From positions 84,008 through 140,883 of the forward strand of contig NZ_JARIXP010000003.1 in assembly GCF_029269265.1 (NCBI RefSeq): 56,876 bases of DNA, read 5' to 3'. Position 1 is the first letter of the stretch; every line of letters begins with the position of its first letter. A program made the position numbers and the translations under genes. Below the pieces are notes generated by a model. It saw only the letters and a list, made by a program, of their open reading frames with translations, was not told the DNA's origin and did no database searches. Below, one piece after another: positions 8,621-17,932 of the stretch. Source of the DNA: Rheinheimera sp. 1928-s (lineage in GTDB: Bacteria > Pseudomonadota > Gammaproteobacteria > Enterobacterales > Alteromonadaceae).

Positions 8621-10081
8621 ATGTCAGCAGTAGGTTTTAAGGGTGCTGGTGCTATTCTTTTGCTTTGCCTCTGGCTGGCAAGCACAGCTGCATGGGCCGA
8701 ACCTTTGTTGTCAGCTTCCCAAATTCAGCACCTGAAACTCAAAGGCAAAATCACTTACTGTATAGACCCGGACTGGCTGCCTTTTGAAGCACTGTCGGAG
8801 CAAGGCAAACACACAGGGATGTCGGCCGAATATATTCGCCTGTTACAACAAATGCTGCCTGTACCACTGGAGCTGCATCCGACACCAAACTGGCCTGCCT
8901 CCTTGCAAGCGGCCAAAGACAGACACTGCGATCTGCTCACTCTGGCGATGCCCACTCCATCCCGCCTGGATTACTTAAACTTCAGCAAAGCTTATCTGGA
9001 AGTGCCTAATGTGGTGGTCACGACGAAGGACAAAGCTTTTATCCGCTCTGCAGCCGATATTCCAAACTCAGCTCCTATCGGCATCAGAGCAGGTTTCGGC
9101 ACGCTTGAGATTTATCAGCAACGTTACCCGCAATTACAGCTGGTGCCTTTTCATAGCTATGAACAAGGGCTATTACAGGTTCAGGCCGGAAATTTGTACG
9201 GTATGCTTGGTAATATGGGCAGTATCAGCTTTAGCCTGCAACAAAACTCCATCATCAACCTGAAAATAGCAGGCCGATTAGCTGAAGATACGTTACTGAG
9301 TCTGGCCTGTCGTAATGATGACCCTGTGCTGTTGGAAATTTTTGATACCTTGCTGGCGCAGATCAGTCCGGAGCAAAAACAGCAGATCAACAATCACTGG
9401 CTGGCTATTCGCTACGATCAGGGTTTTGACTACGAATTATTCTGGCAAATGCTGGCGGCCTTTGTATTACTGATTTCCGTGGTCAGCATCAGTTACCTGA
9501 AACTTAAAAAGCTCAATCAGGCACTGACAGAAGCCAATATCCGGCTGGAACAGTTAAGTCAGCATGACCCTTTAACTGGCTTGTACAACAGGCAATATTT
9601 TGAGCCTCGTGTGCAACAGGCGCTGGCTTTGTGTCAGCGTCAGCAACTGCCTCTGACCTTAGCCATGATGGATTTAGACCACTTTAAACACATTAACGAC
9701 AACCTTGGTCACAGCTTTGGTGATCAGTGCTTAAAAGACTTCGCCACTTTATGCCAAAGCCAGTTTCAGCGCAAAGACGACTTACTGGTGCGTTATGGTG
9801 GCGAAGAATTTATTCTGGTCAGCGTCGGTTGTGACGCACAGACTATGCAGGAATTGTTACAAGACTTTTTACAGCGCCTGGAAGCGCATCAGGTGCAGTT
9901 GAATAAGCAACAAGGCCACTGCACTGTCAGTATTGGCTGGTACTGCGATATTCCGCCCTCTGATATGGATAGCGAAACCCTGGTCGAACTGGCTGATCAG
10001 GCGTTGTATCAGGCCAAAAATGCCGGGCGTAACTGCGAGGTCCGCTCCAAAGCTGCGGCGTCCTCTAGCCCAGATTGTTAA
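8621..10081 (+). CDS. Diguanylate cyclase with periplasmic solute-binding sensor
   Basis: The product has 486 residues: a signal/anchor, a periplasmic SBP_bac_3 domain (~35-265), one membrane helix (LFWQMLAAFVLLISVVSISYL), a short coil, then a GGDEF domain. The active-site signature is GGEEF at residues 393-397. The inhibitory I-site RxxD (R384 to D387) sits exactly five residues upstream, so product inhibition is expected. It should make cyclic di-GMP in response to a periplasmic small molecule, probably an amino acid or related solute by family analogy. Its 3' end overlaps the convergent Lrp-type gene by 17 bases. Confidence 0.9.
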   Translation: MSAVGFKGAGAILLLCLWLASTAAWAEPLLSASQIQHLKLKGKITYCIDPDWLPFEALSEQGKHTGMSAEYIRLLQQMLPVPLELHPTPNWPASLQAAKDRHCDLLTLAMPTPSRLDYLNFSKAYLEVPNVVVTTKDKAFIRSAADIPNSAPIGIRAGFGTLEIYQQRYPQLQLVPFHSYEQGLLQVQAGNLYGMLGNMGSISFSLQQNSIINLKIAGRLAEDTLLSLACRNDDPVLLEIFDTLLAQISPEQKQQINNHWLAIRYDQGFDYELFWQMLAAFVLLISVVSISYLKLKKLNQALTEANIRLEQLSQHDPLTGLYNRQYFEPRVQQALALCQRQQLPLTLAMMDLDHFKHINDNLGHSFGDQCLKDFATLCQSQFQRKDDLLVRYGGEEFILVSVGCDAQTMQELLQDFLQRLEAHQVQLNKQQGHCTVSIGWYCDIPPSDMDSETLVELADQALYQAKNAGRNCEVRSKAAASSSPDC

Positions 10082-10493
10082 TCCATTCACTCATCACCAC
10101 ATGAGTGCGGATTTTAATCACATCCAATTCCGCATCCAGTAACTCACGAATTTCATGCAAGCGCTGCATCGACTCTGTTTTTACATAAACCAGTAAATCC
10201 ATTTCACCGCTGATGCCATGGCAAGTCACCACCTCCGGAATAGCCCGAAACACATGCATCACATCAGCACAACGGCCACACCGATGCTGAATTTCAAAGT
10301 AAGCCGACACCGCACTTTTTTGTGATTCAGACAACAGCACCTGATAACCACGGATCACGCCGTTTTGTTCCAGCCGCTTAATACGATCGGAGACAGCAGT
10401 ACGCGACAAGCTGACTTTCTCCGCTAAAGTAGACACACTTTGCCGCGCATCTTTTTTCAGTTCGGCCAGAATATGTTGATCAAATTTATCCAT
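10065..10493 (-). CDS. Lrp/AsnC-family transcriptional regulator
   Basis: The product has 142 residues. An N-terminal winged helix-turn-helix (DQHILAELKKDARQSVSTLAEKV) is followed by the RAM/ACT-like effector domain, with GYQVLLSESQKSAVSAYFEI and SGEMDLLVYVKTE. It is divergent from the YjeH-type exporter with a 130-bp shared promoter region, so it most likely senses an amino acid (methionine or a branched-chain one) and controls that gene and itself. The target is inferred from position only. Confidence 0.9.
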   Translation of the reverse strand: MDKFDQHILAELKKDARQSVSTLAEKVSLSRTAVSDRIKRLEQNGVIRGYQVLLSESQKSAVSAYFEIQHRCGRCADVMHVFRAIPEVVTCHGISGEMDLLVYVKTESMQRLHEIRELLDAELDVIKIRTHVVMSEWINNLG

Positions 10494-10623
10494 CTTTTGT
10501 ATACGCGCTCCGGCATTTTGCCGCTTTTGTTATCAATACAACTGCATTTTCACGGTACAAAACCGCAGTTTGCAGCCTGGGCTTTCAGTAGAATATCACC
10601 AGCCCTAACCGAAGAGAAAAACT

Positions 10624-11895
10624 ATGTCACACAAAGGAATTGGACGCTGGCAAGGCGCGGCATTAATGGCCACCACCTTACTGGGTACCGGAGTATTTAT
10701 TCTGCCGCAAATGACTGTCGCAGTAGCAGGTTCATGGGCTTTGCTAGCCTGGCTGTTACTCACTGTTGCCGTTTTGCCTTTGGCTTTTACTTTTGGTTTG
10801 CTGGCCAGCCGTTTTCCTCATGCCACAGGGCCTGCCCACTTTGCCGCTTTAGCTTTTGGTGAACTGACAGGCCGAATTTTGGGCCTGATGTTTTTGCTGG
10901 TGGTGCCACTGGGCGCATCTGCTGCTTTGATGATTACTTTTGAATTTATTGCCCCCTTGATACCGCAAGCCCAACAATGGCGTTTGCCGGTTGAACTGGG
11001 TTTGCTTGGGTTATTGTGGTTGCTGAATTTCCGGGGTTTACAGCTCTCAGCCCGCTTGCAGTTTGGTTTAACCTTGCTGATTGTTATGGTGGTCTTGCTG
11101 CTATTACTGGCCTTTGGCCTGCTGCAACCGCAAAACGTACAACAGCCTACTTTGGCTGACTTTAATGGCAGTGCATTGGCGGCGGCCTGTGCCATCGCCT
11201 TCTGGAGTTTTTTAGGCATCGAAGCCATGACGCATCTGGCCCATGATTTCAGAGACGCCAGCAAAGATTTATTACCTGCGCTGATCCGTGGTTGTCTGGT
11301 GGTGGGTGCTATTTATCTGGCCTGTAGTTACCTGGTGTTGGTGATGGGTTCTGACCATCCGCTGGCTATGATTGGCGTTTTTAATCAGTTGTTAGGAGGC
11401 TATGGCGAACTGGTGCTTGGCGTCTTAGGTTTTTGCAGCGGCATAGCCACAGTCAATGTTTATACCGCCAGTGTGGCGCGTTCTTTGGCCAGCTTTAGCG
11501 AACAAGGTATTACTCCTGTTTACTTTCAGCAGAAAAATGCTTACCAGATGCCACAACGTGCTTTAACCGCCATTATCGCAGCCATGGCTGGCGTCTTAGT
11601 ACTGACCTGGCTCAGCGGCCAACAACTGGAAGATTTAATCAGCTGGGTCAACGGCGTTTTCGTGGTGATTTATCTGGTTAGCATGGCAGCCGCTTACACA
11701 CTACTGCCCGACCGTTATAAAGGCTTGTGTCTGCTGAGTTTCGCTTTGTGCCTGATACTGGCTGTGGCTATCGCAGAACATATGGTGTACGCCCTGCTGC
11801 TGATTGCCGTGCTTGGGCCGCTGCTTTATTTGCAGCAGAAACAACAACGTCTTAGTGCACCACCTTCAGTGAGCCCTCCTGGATCTGGCGTGTGA
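10624..11895 (+). CDS. yjeH: YjeH-type L-methionine/branched-chain amino acid exporter
   Basis: The product has 423 residues and about 12 helices of the APC superfamily, close in length to E. coli YjeH (418). The opening GIGRWQGAALMATTLLGTGVF includes the APC helix-1 substrate loop. FWSFLGIEAMTHLAHDFRDA is the helix-6 region. In E. coli the family exports methionine, leucine, isoleucine and valine. The divergent Lrp-like gene fits amino-acid-responsive control. The last 44 bases overlap the convergent YceK-like lipoprotein gene. Confidence 0.87.
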   Translation: MSHKGIGRWQGAALMATTLLGTGVFILPQMTVAVAGSWALLAWLLLTVAVLPLAFTFGLLASRFPHATGPAHFAALAFGELTGRILGLMFLLVVPLGASAALMITFEFIAPLIPQAQQWRLPVELGLLGLLWLLNFRGLQLSARLQFGLTLLIVMVVLLLLLAFGLLQPQNVQQPTLADFNGSALAAACAIAFWSFLGIEAMTHLAHDFRDASKDLLPALIRGCLVVGAIYLACSYLVLVMGSDHPLAMIGVFNQLLGGYGELVLGVLGFCSGIATVNVYTASVARSLASFSEQGITPVYFQQKNAYQMPQRALTAIIAAMAGVLVLTWLSGQQLEDLISWVNGVFVVIYLVSMAAAYTLLPDRYKGLCLLSFALCLILAVAIAEHMVYALLLIAVLGPLLYLQQKQQRLSAPPSVSPPGSGV

Positions 11896-12187
11896 CAGTG
11901 TAAGGTAAAGCCAGGGTATCAGTGACAGCACACAACACAGTGTCAGAAGCCCAAAATGAAAAATACATCGCTGTGCTAAAGCCACTTTGGGTTGGTTCGC
12001 CGTAAAGCTGGCAAAAGTTATGGGCAGTCCCACTGTAAATACGTGGAATAGACTGACAGTAACTTTTTTTATCGTTGAAACTGATCGCCACTTTGCCTTT
12101 TTCCGGTTCCAGCGTTTGCATGGTGCCACAACCAGTTAAGACAGCCAGCAGTGTGAAAAGGCTCAGTGTTTTGATAGGTACCCGCAT
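11852..12187 (-). CDS. YceK/YidQ-family lipoprotein
   Basis: The product has 111 residues with a lipoprotein signal ending at LLAVLTGC (lipobox, Cys about residue 20). The mature part contains PRIYSGTAHNFCQLYGEP and FWASDTVLCAVTDTLALPYTV, the recognisable signature of the YceK/YidQ (DUF1375) family. Function is unknown in the family. It follows the cupin gene by 3 bases, so the two are probably cotranscribed. Its end overlaps yjeH. Confidence 0.82.
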   Translation of the reverse strand: MRVPIKTLSLFTLLAVLTGCGTMQTLEPEKGKVAISFNDKKSYCQSIPRIYSGTAHNFCQLYGEPTQSGFSTAMYFSFWASDTVLCAVTDTLALPYTVTRQIQEGSLKVVH

Positions 12188-12190
12188 TTA

Positions 12191-12619
12191 TCATCCTTCG
12201 GCGACTGGGGTTGAATTCGGCTGCCCTACAGCTCCGGCATAAAAAATCAGCAACAACACAGGTTCAGTGCCGATATTTTTACCGCTGTGAGCAGTGTTGA
12301 CTACTTCAGCTAAAGCATCACCTGCTTTGACCACATTCTTTTTACCATTTATTAACCTTATTTCCAACTGACCCTGCAGCACAACACCAAAAGAAGGAAC
12401 CGGGTGTAAATGCCAACCGGTTTCTCCACCCGGAGCTATTTCAATCCTGACACCGGTAATTTCAGCCTGACCTTGCGGATAGCTTAATGAAACACCGTCC
12501 CAGCTTTGGCTGGTCTTTAAAACAGGGGTCACCTTTACAGCAGTATTGGTTTCGATAGCGGATAAAGCGAAGCTAAAAGGCAGCAATACAGCACAGATCC
12601 AGCCAATGATTTTGTTCAT
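12191..12619 (-). CDS. Secreted cupin-domain protein
   Basis: The product has 142 residues with a signal peptide (WICAVLLPFSFALSA). A single cupin barrel follows: PGGETGWHLHPVPSFGVVLQGQLE carries the two histidines and the later NTAHSGKNIG supplies another histidine, so a metal site is plausible. Small periplasmic cupins of this kind are of unknown function. It is first in a two-gene unit with the YceK-like lipoprotein. Confidence 0.8.
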   Translation of the reverse strand: MNKIIGWICAVLLPFSFALSAIETNTAVKVTPVLKTSQSWDGVSLSYPQGQAEITGVRIEIAPGGETGWHLHPVPSFGVVLQGQLEIRLINGKKNVVKAGDALAEVVNTAHSGKNIGTEPVLLLIFYAGAVGQPNSTPVAEG

Positions 12620-12797
12620 AGATTATTCCTCTGGGGCAGCTGAAATAAAGTCTAGTTGGAGCAAAGCAGATCTCCAGAAAAAACAGTAACAAAGCAATTC
12701 TGGTTCAGCGGTATTTCAGCTAGTATTCTTTAGACTAAGCAAGCTTCATAACGTCTTTGTTCTGAATTTCAATCCAACGCCTCCTAAGGATCAGCTC

Positions 12798-13181
12798 ATG
12801 CAGCCCACACCTTCAGCTTTTCGCTTCAGTTTAAAATTCAGTATTGGCCTTTTTGTGCTGCTGACCTTATGGCTGTTGTATTTGGATTGGCAGCTGTTAG
12901 TACCAGGCTGGCTGAAGTATGTTTTTGTGCTGATCAATGCTGTAACTTTGTTTGGCTATTGGCGGGATAAAAAAGCAGCTGAACAACAAGCCTGGCGCAC
13001 TCAGGAAAGCAGCTTGCTACTGCTGGGTTTAGTGGGCGGCTGGCCTGCGGCTTTTGTAGCTCAACACTGGTTTCGGCACAAAAACCGTAAAGTCAGCTTT
13101 CAATTGCTATTCTGGTTAACGGTACTACTGAACACCTCAGCCTTTTACAGTTTATGGTTATCCGGCTGGTTGCTGCCATAA
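12798..13181 (+). CDS. DUF1294 membrane protein
   Basis: The product has 127 residues and three or four membrane helices. The conserved NAVTLFGYWRDKKAA and GLVGGWPAAFVAQHWFRHK segments mark the DUF1294 family; in many relatives it is fused to a cold-shock domain, which is absent here. Function unknown. No signs of a partner gene. Confidence 0.82.
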   Translation: MQPTPSAFRFSLKFSIGLFVLLTLWLLYLDWQLLVPGWLKYVFVLINAVTLFGYWRDKKAAEQQAWRTQESSLLLLGLVGGWPAAFVAQHWFRHKNRKVSFQLLFWLTVLLNTSAFYSLWLSGWLLP

Positions 13182-13287
13182 GGGCAAAAACTGCGACCAG
13201 AAACAGAGCTTGCTCTATACCCGAAGTGTAAAGCGCGATAGATTAGGAAAAAACGACTGCATTGCAGTTAAAACTATCGAGGGATCT

Positions 13288-14457
13288 ATGCGCTTTACTC
13301 TACTTAGTATCAGTTTAATTGCCGCTTTTGGCCTGCAGACTCAGGCCGCAGACTTTAGCCAACAGGCGAATAAAATCGCCCAAAGCACGTTGATTATCGA
13401 CACTCATATCGACGTGCCTTACCGTTTGCATGACGACTGGGAAGATGTGACTAAAGCCACCAAAAGAGGCGAATTTGACTACCCCCGCGCTAAAGCCGGT
13501 GGTTTAAATGCGCCTTTTATGTCGATCTACATTCCGTCTTCTTATGAGAAAAAAGGCGGCGGTTATTTGTTGGCGAACCAGCTGATTGACAATATGGAAG
13601 CCTTAGTGGGCCGTGCGCCGGATAAATTTGCCATGGCTTACAGCAGCGCGGATCTGGCGAAACACTTTAAAGAAGGCAAAATTTCCCTGGCTTTGGGTAT
13701 GGAAAATGGCACTCCTATCGAAGGCAAACTGGAGAATCTGCAACACTTTTATGACCGTGGTATCAGATACATCACTTTGGCTCACTCCGAAAGTAATCAT
13801 ATAGCCGACTCCAGCTACGATTTACGCCGGCAGTGGAAAGGTTTAAGTCCTTTTGGTAAAGAGCTGATCAAGGCGATGAACGAAACAGGTGTGATGGTAG
13901 ATGTATCTCATGTGTCAGATGATGCCTTTTATCAGGCGGTCGCGATCAGTAAAGTTCCTGTTATTGCGTCCCACTCCTCGTTACGGGCATTAGTGCCGGG
14001 TTTTGAACGCAATATGGACGATAAGATGCTCAAAGCGCTGGCCAAAAATGGCGGTGTACTGCAGATCAACTTTGGTTCTGCGTTTATCGTTAATGCCGCC
14101 AATCAGTGGGGCCTGCAACGGGACGCGGCTTTTAAAGCTTCAGGTCAGACAGACAAAGATGCATTCAGCCAAAATTATCGCAAAACCAACCCTTATCCGT
14201 TTGCCTCTTTAGAAAAGGTGTTGGATCATATCGACTATGTGAAAAAGCTGGTGGGTATAGACTACGTAGGCATAGGTTCTGACTATGATGGTGTAGGTGA
14301 CTCTCTGCCAGAACAGCTGAAAGATGTGTCGACCTACCCGAACCTGATCCGTGGTTTACTGGAACGGGGCTACACTGAACAAGAGATTGAAAAAATCTTA
14401 TCCGGAAATACATTGCGGGTTTGGCGTGCGGTAGAGGACTATGCAGCTAAACACTAA
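13288..14457 (+). CDS. Membrane dipeptidase-like peptidase, M19 family
   Basis: The product is 389 residues from the ATG at 13288, giving a clean signal peptide (MRFTLLSISLIAAFGLQTQA). An upstream in-frame ATG would add a non-signal extension. The zinc-site motifs of renal-dipeptidase-type enzymes are present: LIIDTHIDVPYRL (HxD), then MVDVSHVSDDAF, PVIASHSSLRAL and GIGSDYDGVG. It should cleave dipeptides in the periplasm. Confidence 0.9.
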   Translation: MRFTLLSISLIAAFGLQTQAADFSQQANKIAQSTLIIDTHIDVPYRLHDDWEDVTKATKRGEFDYPRAKAGGLNAPFMSIYIPSSYEKKGGGYLLANQLIDNMEALVGRAPDKFAMAYSSADLAKHFKEGKISLALGMENGTPIEGKLENLQHFYDRGIRYITLAHSESNHIADSSYDLRRQWKGLSPFGKELIKAMNETGVMVDVSHVSDDAFYQAVAISKVPVIASHSSLRALVPGFERNMDDKMLKALAKNGGVLQINFGSAFIVNAANQWGLQRDAAFKASGQTDKDAFSQNYRKTNPYPFASLEKVLDHIDYVKKLVGIDYVGIGSDYDGVGDSLPEQLKDVSTYPNLIRGLLERGYTEQEIEKILSGNTLRVWRAVEDYAAKH

Positions 14458-14513
14458 CTGCATTTATACTGCTCTATAAAATTGAAGTTGCAGGGAGGCA
14501 ACCAATAGTAAAT

Positions 14514-14546
14514 CGCCAATGACAATAACCCACTATGTCATTGGCG
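14514..14546. other. 11-bp stem hairpin upstream of the MHYT kinase
   Basis: CGCCAATGACA (14514-14524) pairs perfectly with 14536-14546 around an 11-nt loop. No T-tract follows on the + strand, so it is not an obvious terminator; it may be an operator or a leader structure. Confidence 0.4.
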
Positions 14547-14611
14547 CAAAAACCCCTGGCAACACAGTTGCAGCTTCAAGTAAGACGAGTCAGTTGTAAG
14601 AGGTAAAAGTA

Positions 14612-17600
14612 ATGGAATGGTTACGTCAGTTATTTGAACATCCAGCCGATCCATTGCTGTTATCCGGCAGTTACGATCTCAGTTTAGTGGTGTTATCGTT
14701 TTTAATAGCTGTATTTGCTTCTGCCATGGCGATGCAAATCACGGCTCAGGCTATTAGTGTCCGAAAAAATTCCTTACGTTTATTGATGCTTGGCAGCGGC
14801 AGTGTGGCGCTTGGCGGTGGCGTCTGGTCTATGCATTTTATCGGCATGCTGGCCTTCACTTTATGCACAGAAGTCAATTACCACTTTGGTTTAACCTTGT
14901 TGTCTATGCTACCCAGTGTCGCGGCGTCCTGGGTTGCTTTGGATCTGATCAGTAAAAAGCGGATCAGCCTGCCTCAGCTGTTATTAGGTGGAGTACTGAT
15001 GGGTGCTGGTATTGGCACCATGCACTACAGTGGCATGGCCGCTATGCAAATGTCGGTCGCTTTACGTTACGACTTGCCGATGTTTTTACTCTCTATTCTG
15101 GTTGCTGTGGTGCTTGCCATAGTGGCACTCTGGATCCGTTTTGGTTTAAAACGTTTTAATCTGGCCCCGCAATGGTTAACGCTGTTGAGCAGTCTGGTGA
15201 TGGGCGGCGCTATCAGTGGCATGCATTACACAGGGATGGCGGCAGCCCGTTTTGTGCCTCCACCCGGTTTTGTCCCTGATGATCAGGCTGGCGAAATGCC
15301 GCTGGTGCTCGCTATGGGTATTACTTTTACCACCTTAGTGATCAGCAGTTTTGTTGTGGCTATCAACTTGCTGCTGAAATACCGCGAAGTCAGTGCTGTC
15401 GTCAAAACCAGTGAAAGCCGTTTACTGGCCATGATGGACACAGCGGTAGATGGCATAGTCACTATTAATGCCAAGGGCCTCATCCAGGGTATGAATAAAG
15501 CCGCAGAACAGATTTTTGGCTGGACTCAAGCCGAGTTACTGCATAAAAACGTCAATATTCTCACCCCCGCCGCTATTCGCCCTGAACATGATTCTTATCT
15601 GACGAACTACCTGACCACTGGCACAGCAAAAATTATGGGTATAGGCCGGGATGTTGAAGCAGTGCATAAAAATGGTCAGCCAATACCGGTACGATTAGCT
15701 ATAGGCCATGCCAAATTACCGGACGAAGATATTTTTGTCGCTTTTATTACGGACATCAGCCAGCGCCTGCGGATGGAGCAAGCGCTGAAAGAAAACGAAG
15801 AAAAGTTCCGCTCTTTAATTGGCAATATTCCGGGTGCAGCGTATCGCTGTTTGTACAATGAAAACTGGGATATGGTGTTTATCAGTGATTCCATAGAAAG
15901 TATTACCGGCTATCCGGCAGCAGATTTTATGTTGCCGGATGCCAAACGCAGCTGGATGTCTGGTATTCATCCTCAGGATGAACACTTGCTGCAACAACTG
16001 GATTTTTTCCAGCAAAGTTTTCAACTGGAATACCGCATTATCCACAAAAGTGGCTCTGTACACTGGGTACTGGAAATGGGGCAGGCCGTGCGGGACAAGC
16101 AAGGTGAAATCATCTGGGTGGATGGTTTTATTATGGATATCAGCCAACGTAAACAGATGGAAGTCGACCTGCTGGAAGCCAAAAATAAAGCTGAACAGGC
16201 CGCCGAAAGCCGTAGCGCTTTCCTTGCCAATATGAGCCATGAAATTCGTACACCCATGAACGCCATTATCGGCTTCAGCGATTTGCTGTTAAGTTCGGAC
16301 TTGTCCGCGGAACAGAAAAAACATCTGGCGACTATCCATGGTTCGGCTCATTCGTTATTGCATTTACTGAACGATATTCTCGACAGCGCCAAGCTGGAAA
16401 AAGGCAAACTGGAACTGGAGTGCAGTGACTTTTCTTTACCTGCTGTATTGGATGCCGTGGTGTCTACCTTATGGATCCAGGCGCGTAAAAAACAACTGGA
16501 ACTGAAGCTGGAACTGGATCCAAAACTCGGCGAGTTTTATTACGGCGCGCCGGACCGATTACGTCAGGTACTAACTAATCTGATCGGCAATGCCATTAAA
16601 TTTACTGACAAAGGTTCTGTGCTGGTTCGGGTGACTCCAACAGCAGACCAACAACTGAAGTTCAGTATTCAGGACACCGGCATTGGTATAGCAAGCGATC
16701 GCTTAGCCTTGATTTTTGATGCTTTTACTCAAGCCGATGCATCAATGAGCCGCCGTTTTGGCGGCACAGGCCTTGGCACCACCATCAGCAAACAGTTAGT
16801 CGAATTGATGGGCGGCGAAATCAGCGTCCAAAGTACTGAAGGTGTGGGCAGTTGTTTTGAATTCAGTTTACCGCTCAAAGCAGGTAAAGCCATTGTTGCT
16901 GCTCAGCAAGGTTATGTGCCTGCGCTGCCAGCTTTAAAAGTACTGATAGCAGACGACATCCCACAAAATCTTGAACTGTTGAAACTCCTATTACAACGTG
17001 CCGGACATCAGGTAACGGCGGTGACAGATGGCATCGAAGCAGTAAAAGCTGTGCAGCAACAGCCCTTTGATTTGGTGCTGATGGATATTCAGATGCCCAA
17101 CCTGGATGGCCTGAAAGCCTGCCAGCAAATTCGCTTATGGGAGCAAAACCATCACAACACCACCCTGCCGATCATCGCATTAACTGCCAGTGTGCTGGAC
17201 GAAGATAAAACAGCTGCCAAAGAAGCGGGCATGCAGGGTTTTTCCAGTAAACCTATAGATTTTGCAGCTTTATGTTTTGAAATAGCCCAGGTGCTGCAGA
17301 TTGAAGTGCGGGAGCCTTTATCCCAGCTTGCGCCAACTCCGGCATCCGATCAATTACTGAACTTGCCAAAAGCACTGCAGCTCTGGGGCAATCTGCCCAC
17401 TTATTTGCCTCAATTGCAGCAATTTTTACAGCAACAACTGCCTCAGTTACAGCGGGCCATCGCAGAATTACAAGCCGAAAACTATCAGTTAGTGCAGCAA
17501 CAGGCGCATGCGATTAAAGGTGTTAGCGCGAATCTTGGGCTGGATCCTCTGAGTAAAGCCTGCGCCGAGCTGGAACAGGCAAGCCGACAGCAGCAGCAAC

Positions 17601-17932
17601 AAAGAGCCATGGAATTAGTGCAGAAAATTTTGGGCTGCTGGCCTAAATATGAAGCTGAATATCAAAAACTGCTGACAGAGCAGCCTGTGGCTCAGAAAGC
17701 ACAGTCAACACAACTGGATAATCAGCAACTTAAAACCATGCTCGACAGCTTAAAACAGTCTTTATTACGGCATGAATTGGACGACCAAAGCATAGAGCAA
17801 TTGGCTCAGTACAGCGGCGAGCATCAGCCTGCGCTACTGATGTTGCTGGATGCCGTCAACGATTTTGACTTTAACCTGGCGCTGCAACTACTGGAACAGT
17901 TAACGCAGAAGCTGGCGGAAGGAGAGCTCTGA
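14612..17932 (+). CDS. MHYT-domain hybrid sensor histidine kinase with REC and HPt
   Basis: The product has 1106 residues. The membrane part carries three MHYT repeats (SMHFIGM, TMHYSGM, GMHYTGM), a domain proposed to bind metal and sense oxygen, CO or NO. Two PAS domains follow (~268-385 and ~395-515). HisKA has H543 in SHEIRTPMNAII. The ATPase has N, G1 (DTGIGIASD) and G2 (GTGLG) boxes. The REC domain has phospho-acceptor D825 in VLMDIQMP, and the C-terminal HPt has H966 in AHAIKG. This allows a full His-Asp-His relay ending on the next gene's receiver. The downstream HD-GYP regulator begins on the last base of its stop codon. Confidence 0.92.
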   Translation: MEWLRQLFEHPADPLLLSGSYDLSLVVLSFLIAVFASAMAMQITAQAISVRKNSLRLLMLGSGSVALGGGVWSMHFIGMLAFTLCTEVNYHFGLTLLSMLPSVAASWVALDLISKKRISLPQLLLGGVLMGAGIGTMHYSGMAAMQMSVALRYDLPMFLLSILVAVVLAIVALWIRFGLKRFNLAPQWLTLLSSLVMGGAISGMHYTGMAAARFVPPPGFVPDDQAGEMPLVLAMGITFTTLVISSFVVAINLLLKYREVSAVVKTSESRLLAMMDTAVDGIVTINAKGLIQGMNKAAEQIFGWTQAELLHKNVNILTPAAIRPEHDSYLTNYLTTGTAKIMGIGRDVEAVHKNGQPIPVRLAIGHAKLPDEDIFVAFITDISQRLRMEQALKENEEKFRSLIGNIPGAAYRCLYNENWDMVFISDSIESITGYPAADFMLPDAKRSWMSGIHPQDEHLLQQLDFFQQSFQLEYRIIHKSGSVHWVLEMGQAVRDKQGEIIWVDGFIMDISQRKQMEVDLLEAKNKAEQAAESRSAFLANMSHEIRTPMNAIIGFSDLLLSSDLSAEQKKHLATIHGSAHSLLHLLNDILDSAKLEKGKLELECSDFSLPAVLDAVVSTLWIQARKKQLELKLELDPKLGEFYYGAPDRLRQVLTNLIGNAIKFTDKGSVLVRVTPTADQQLKFSIQDTGIGIASDRLALIFDAFTQADASMSRRFGGTGLGTTISKQLVELMGGEISVQSTEGVGSCFEFSLPLKAGKAIVAAQQGYVPALPALKVLIADDIPQNLELLKLLLQRAGHQVTAVTDGIEAVKAVQQQPFDLVLMDIQMPNLDGLKACQQIRLWEQNHHNTTLPIIALTASVLDEDKTAAKEAGMQGFSSKPIDFAALCFEIAQVLQIEVREPLSQLAPTPASDQLLNLPKALQLWGNLPTYLPQLQQFLQQQLPQLQRAIAELQAENYQLVQQQAHAIKGVSANLGLDPLSKACAELEQASRQQQQQRAMELVQKILGCWPKYEAEYQKLLTEQPVAQKAQSTQLDNQQLKTMLDSLKQSLLRHELDDQSIEQLAQYSGEHQPALLMLLDAVNDFDFNLALQLLEQLTQKLAEGEL

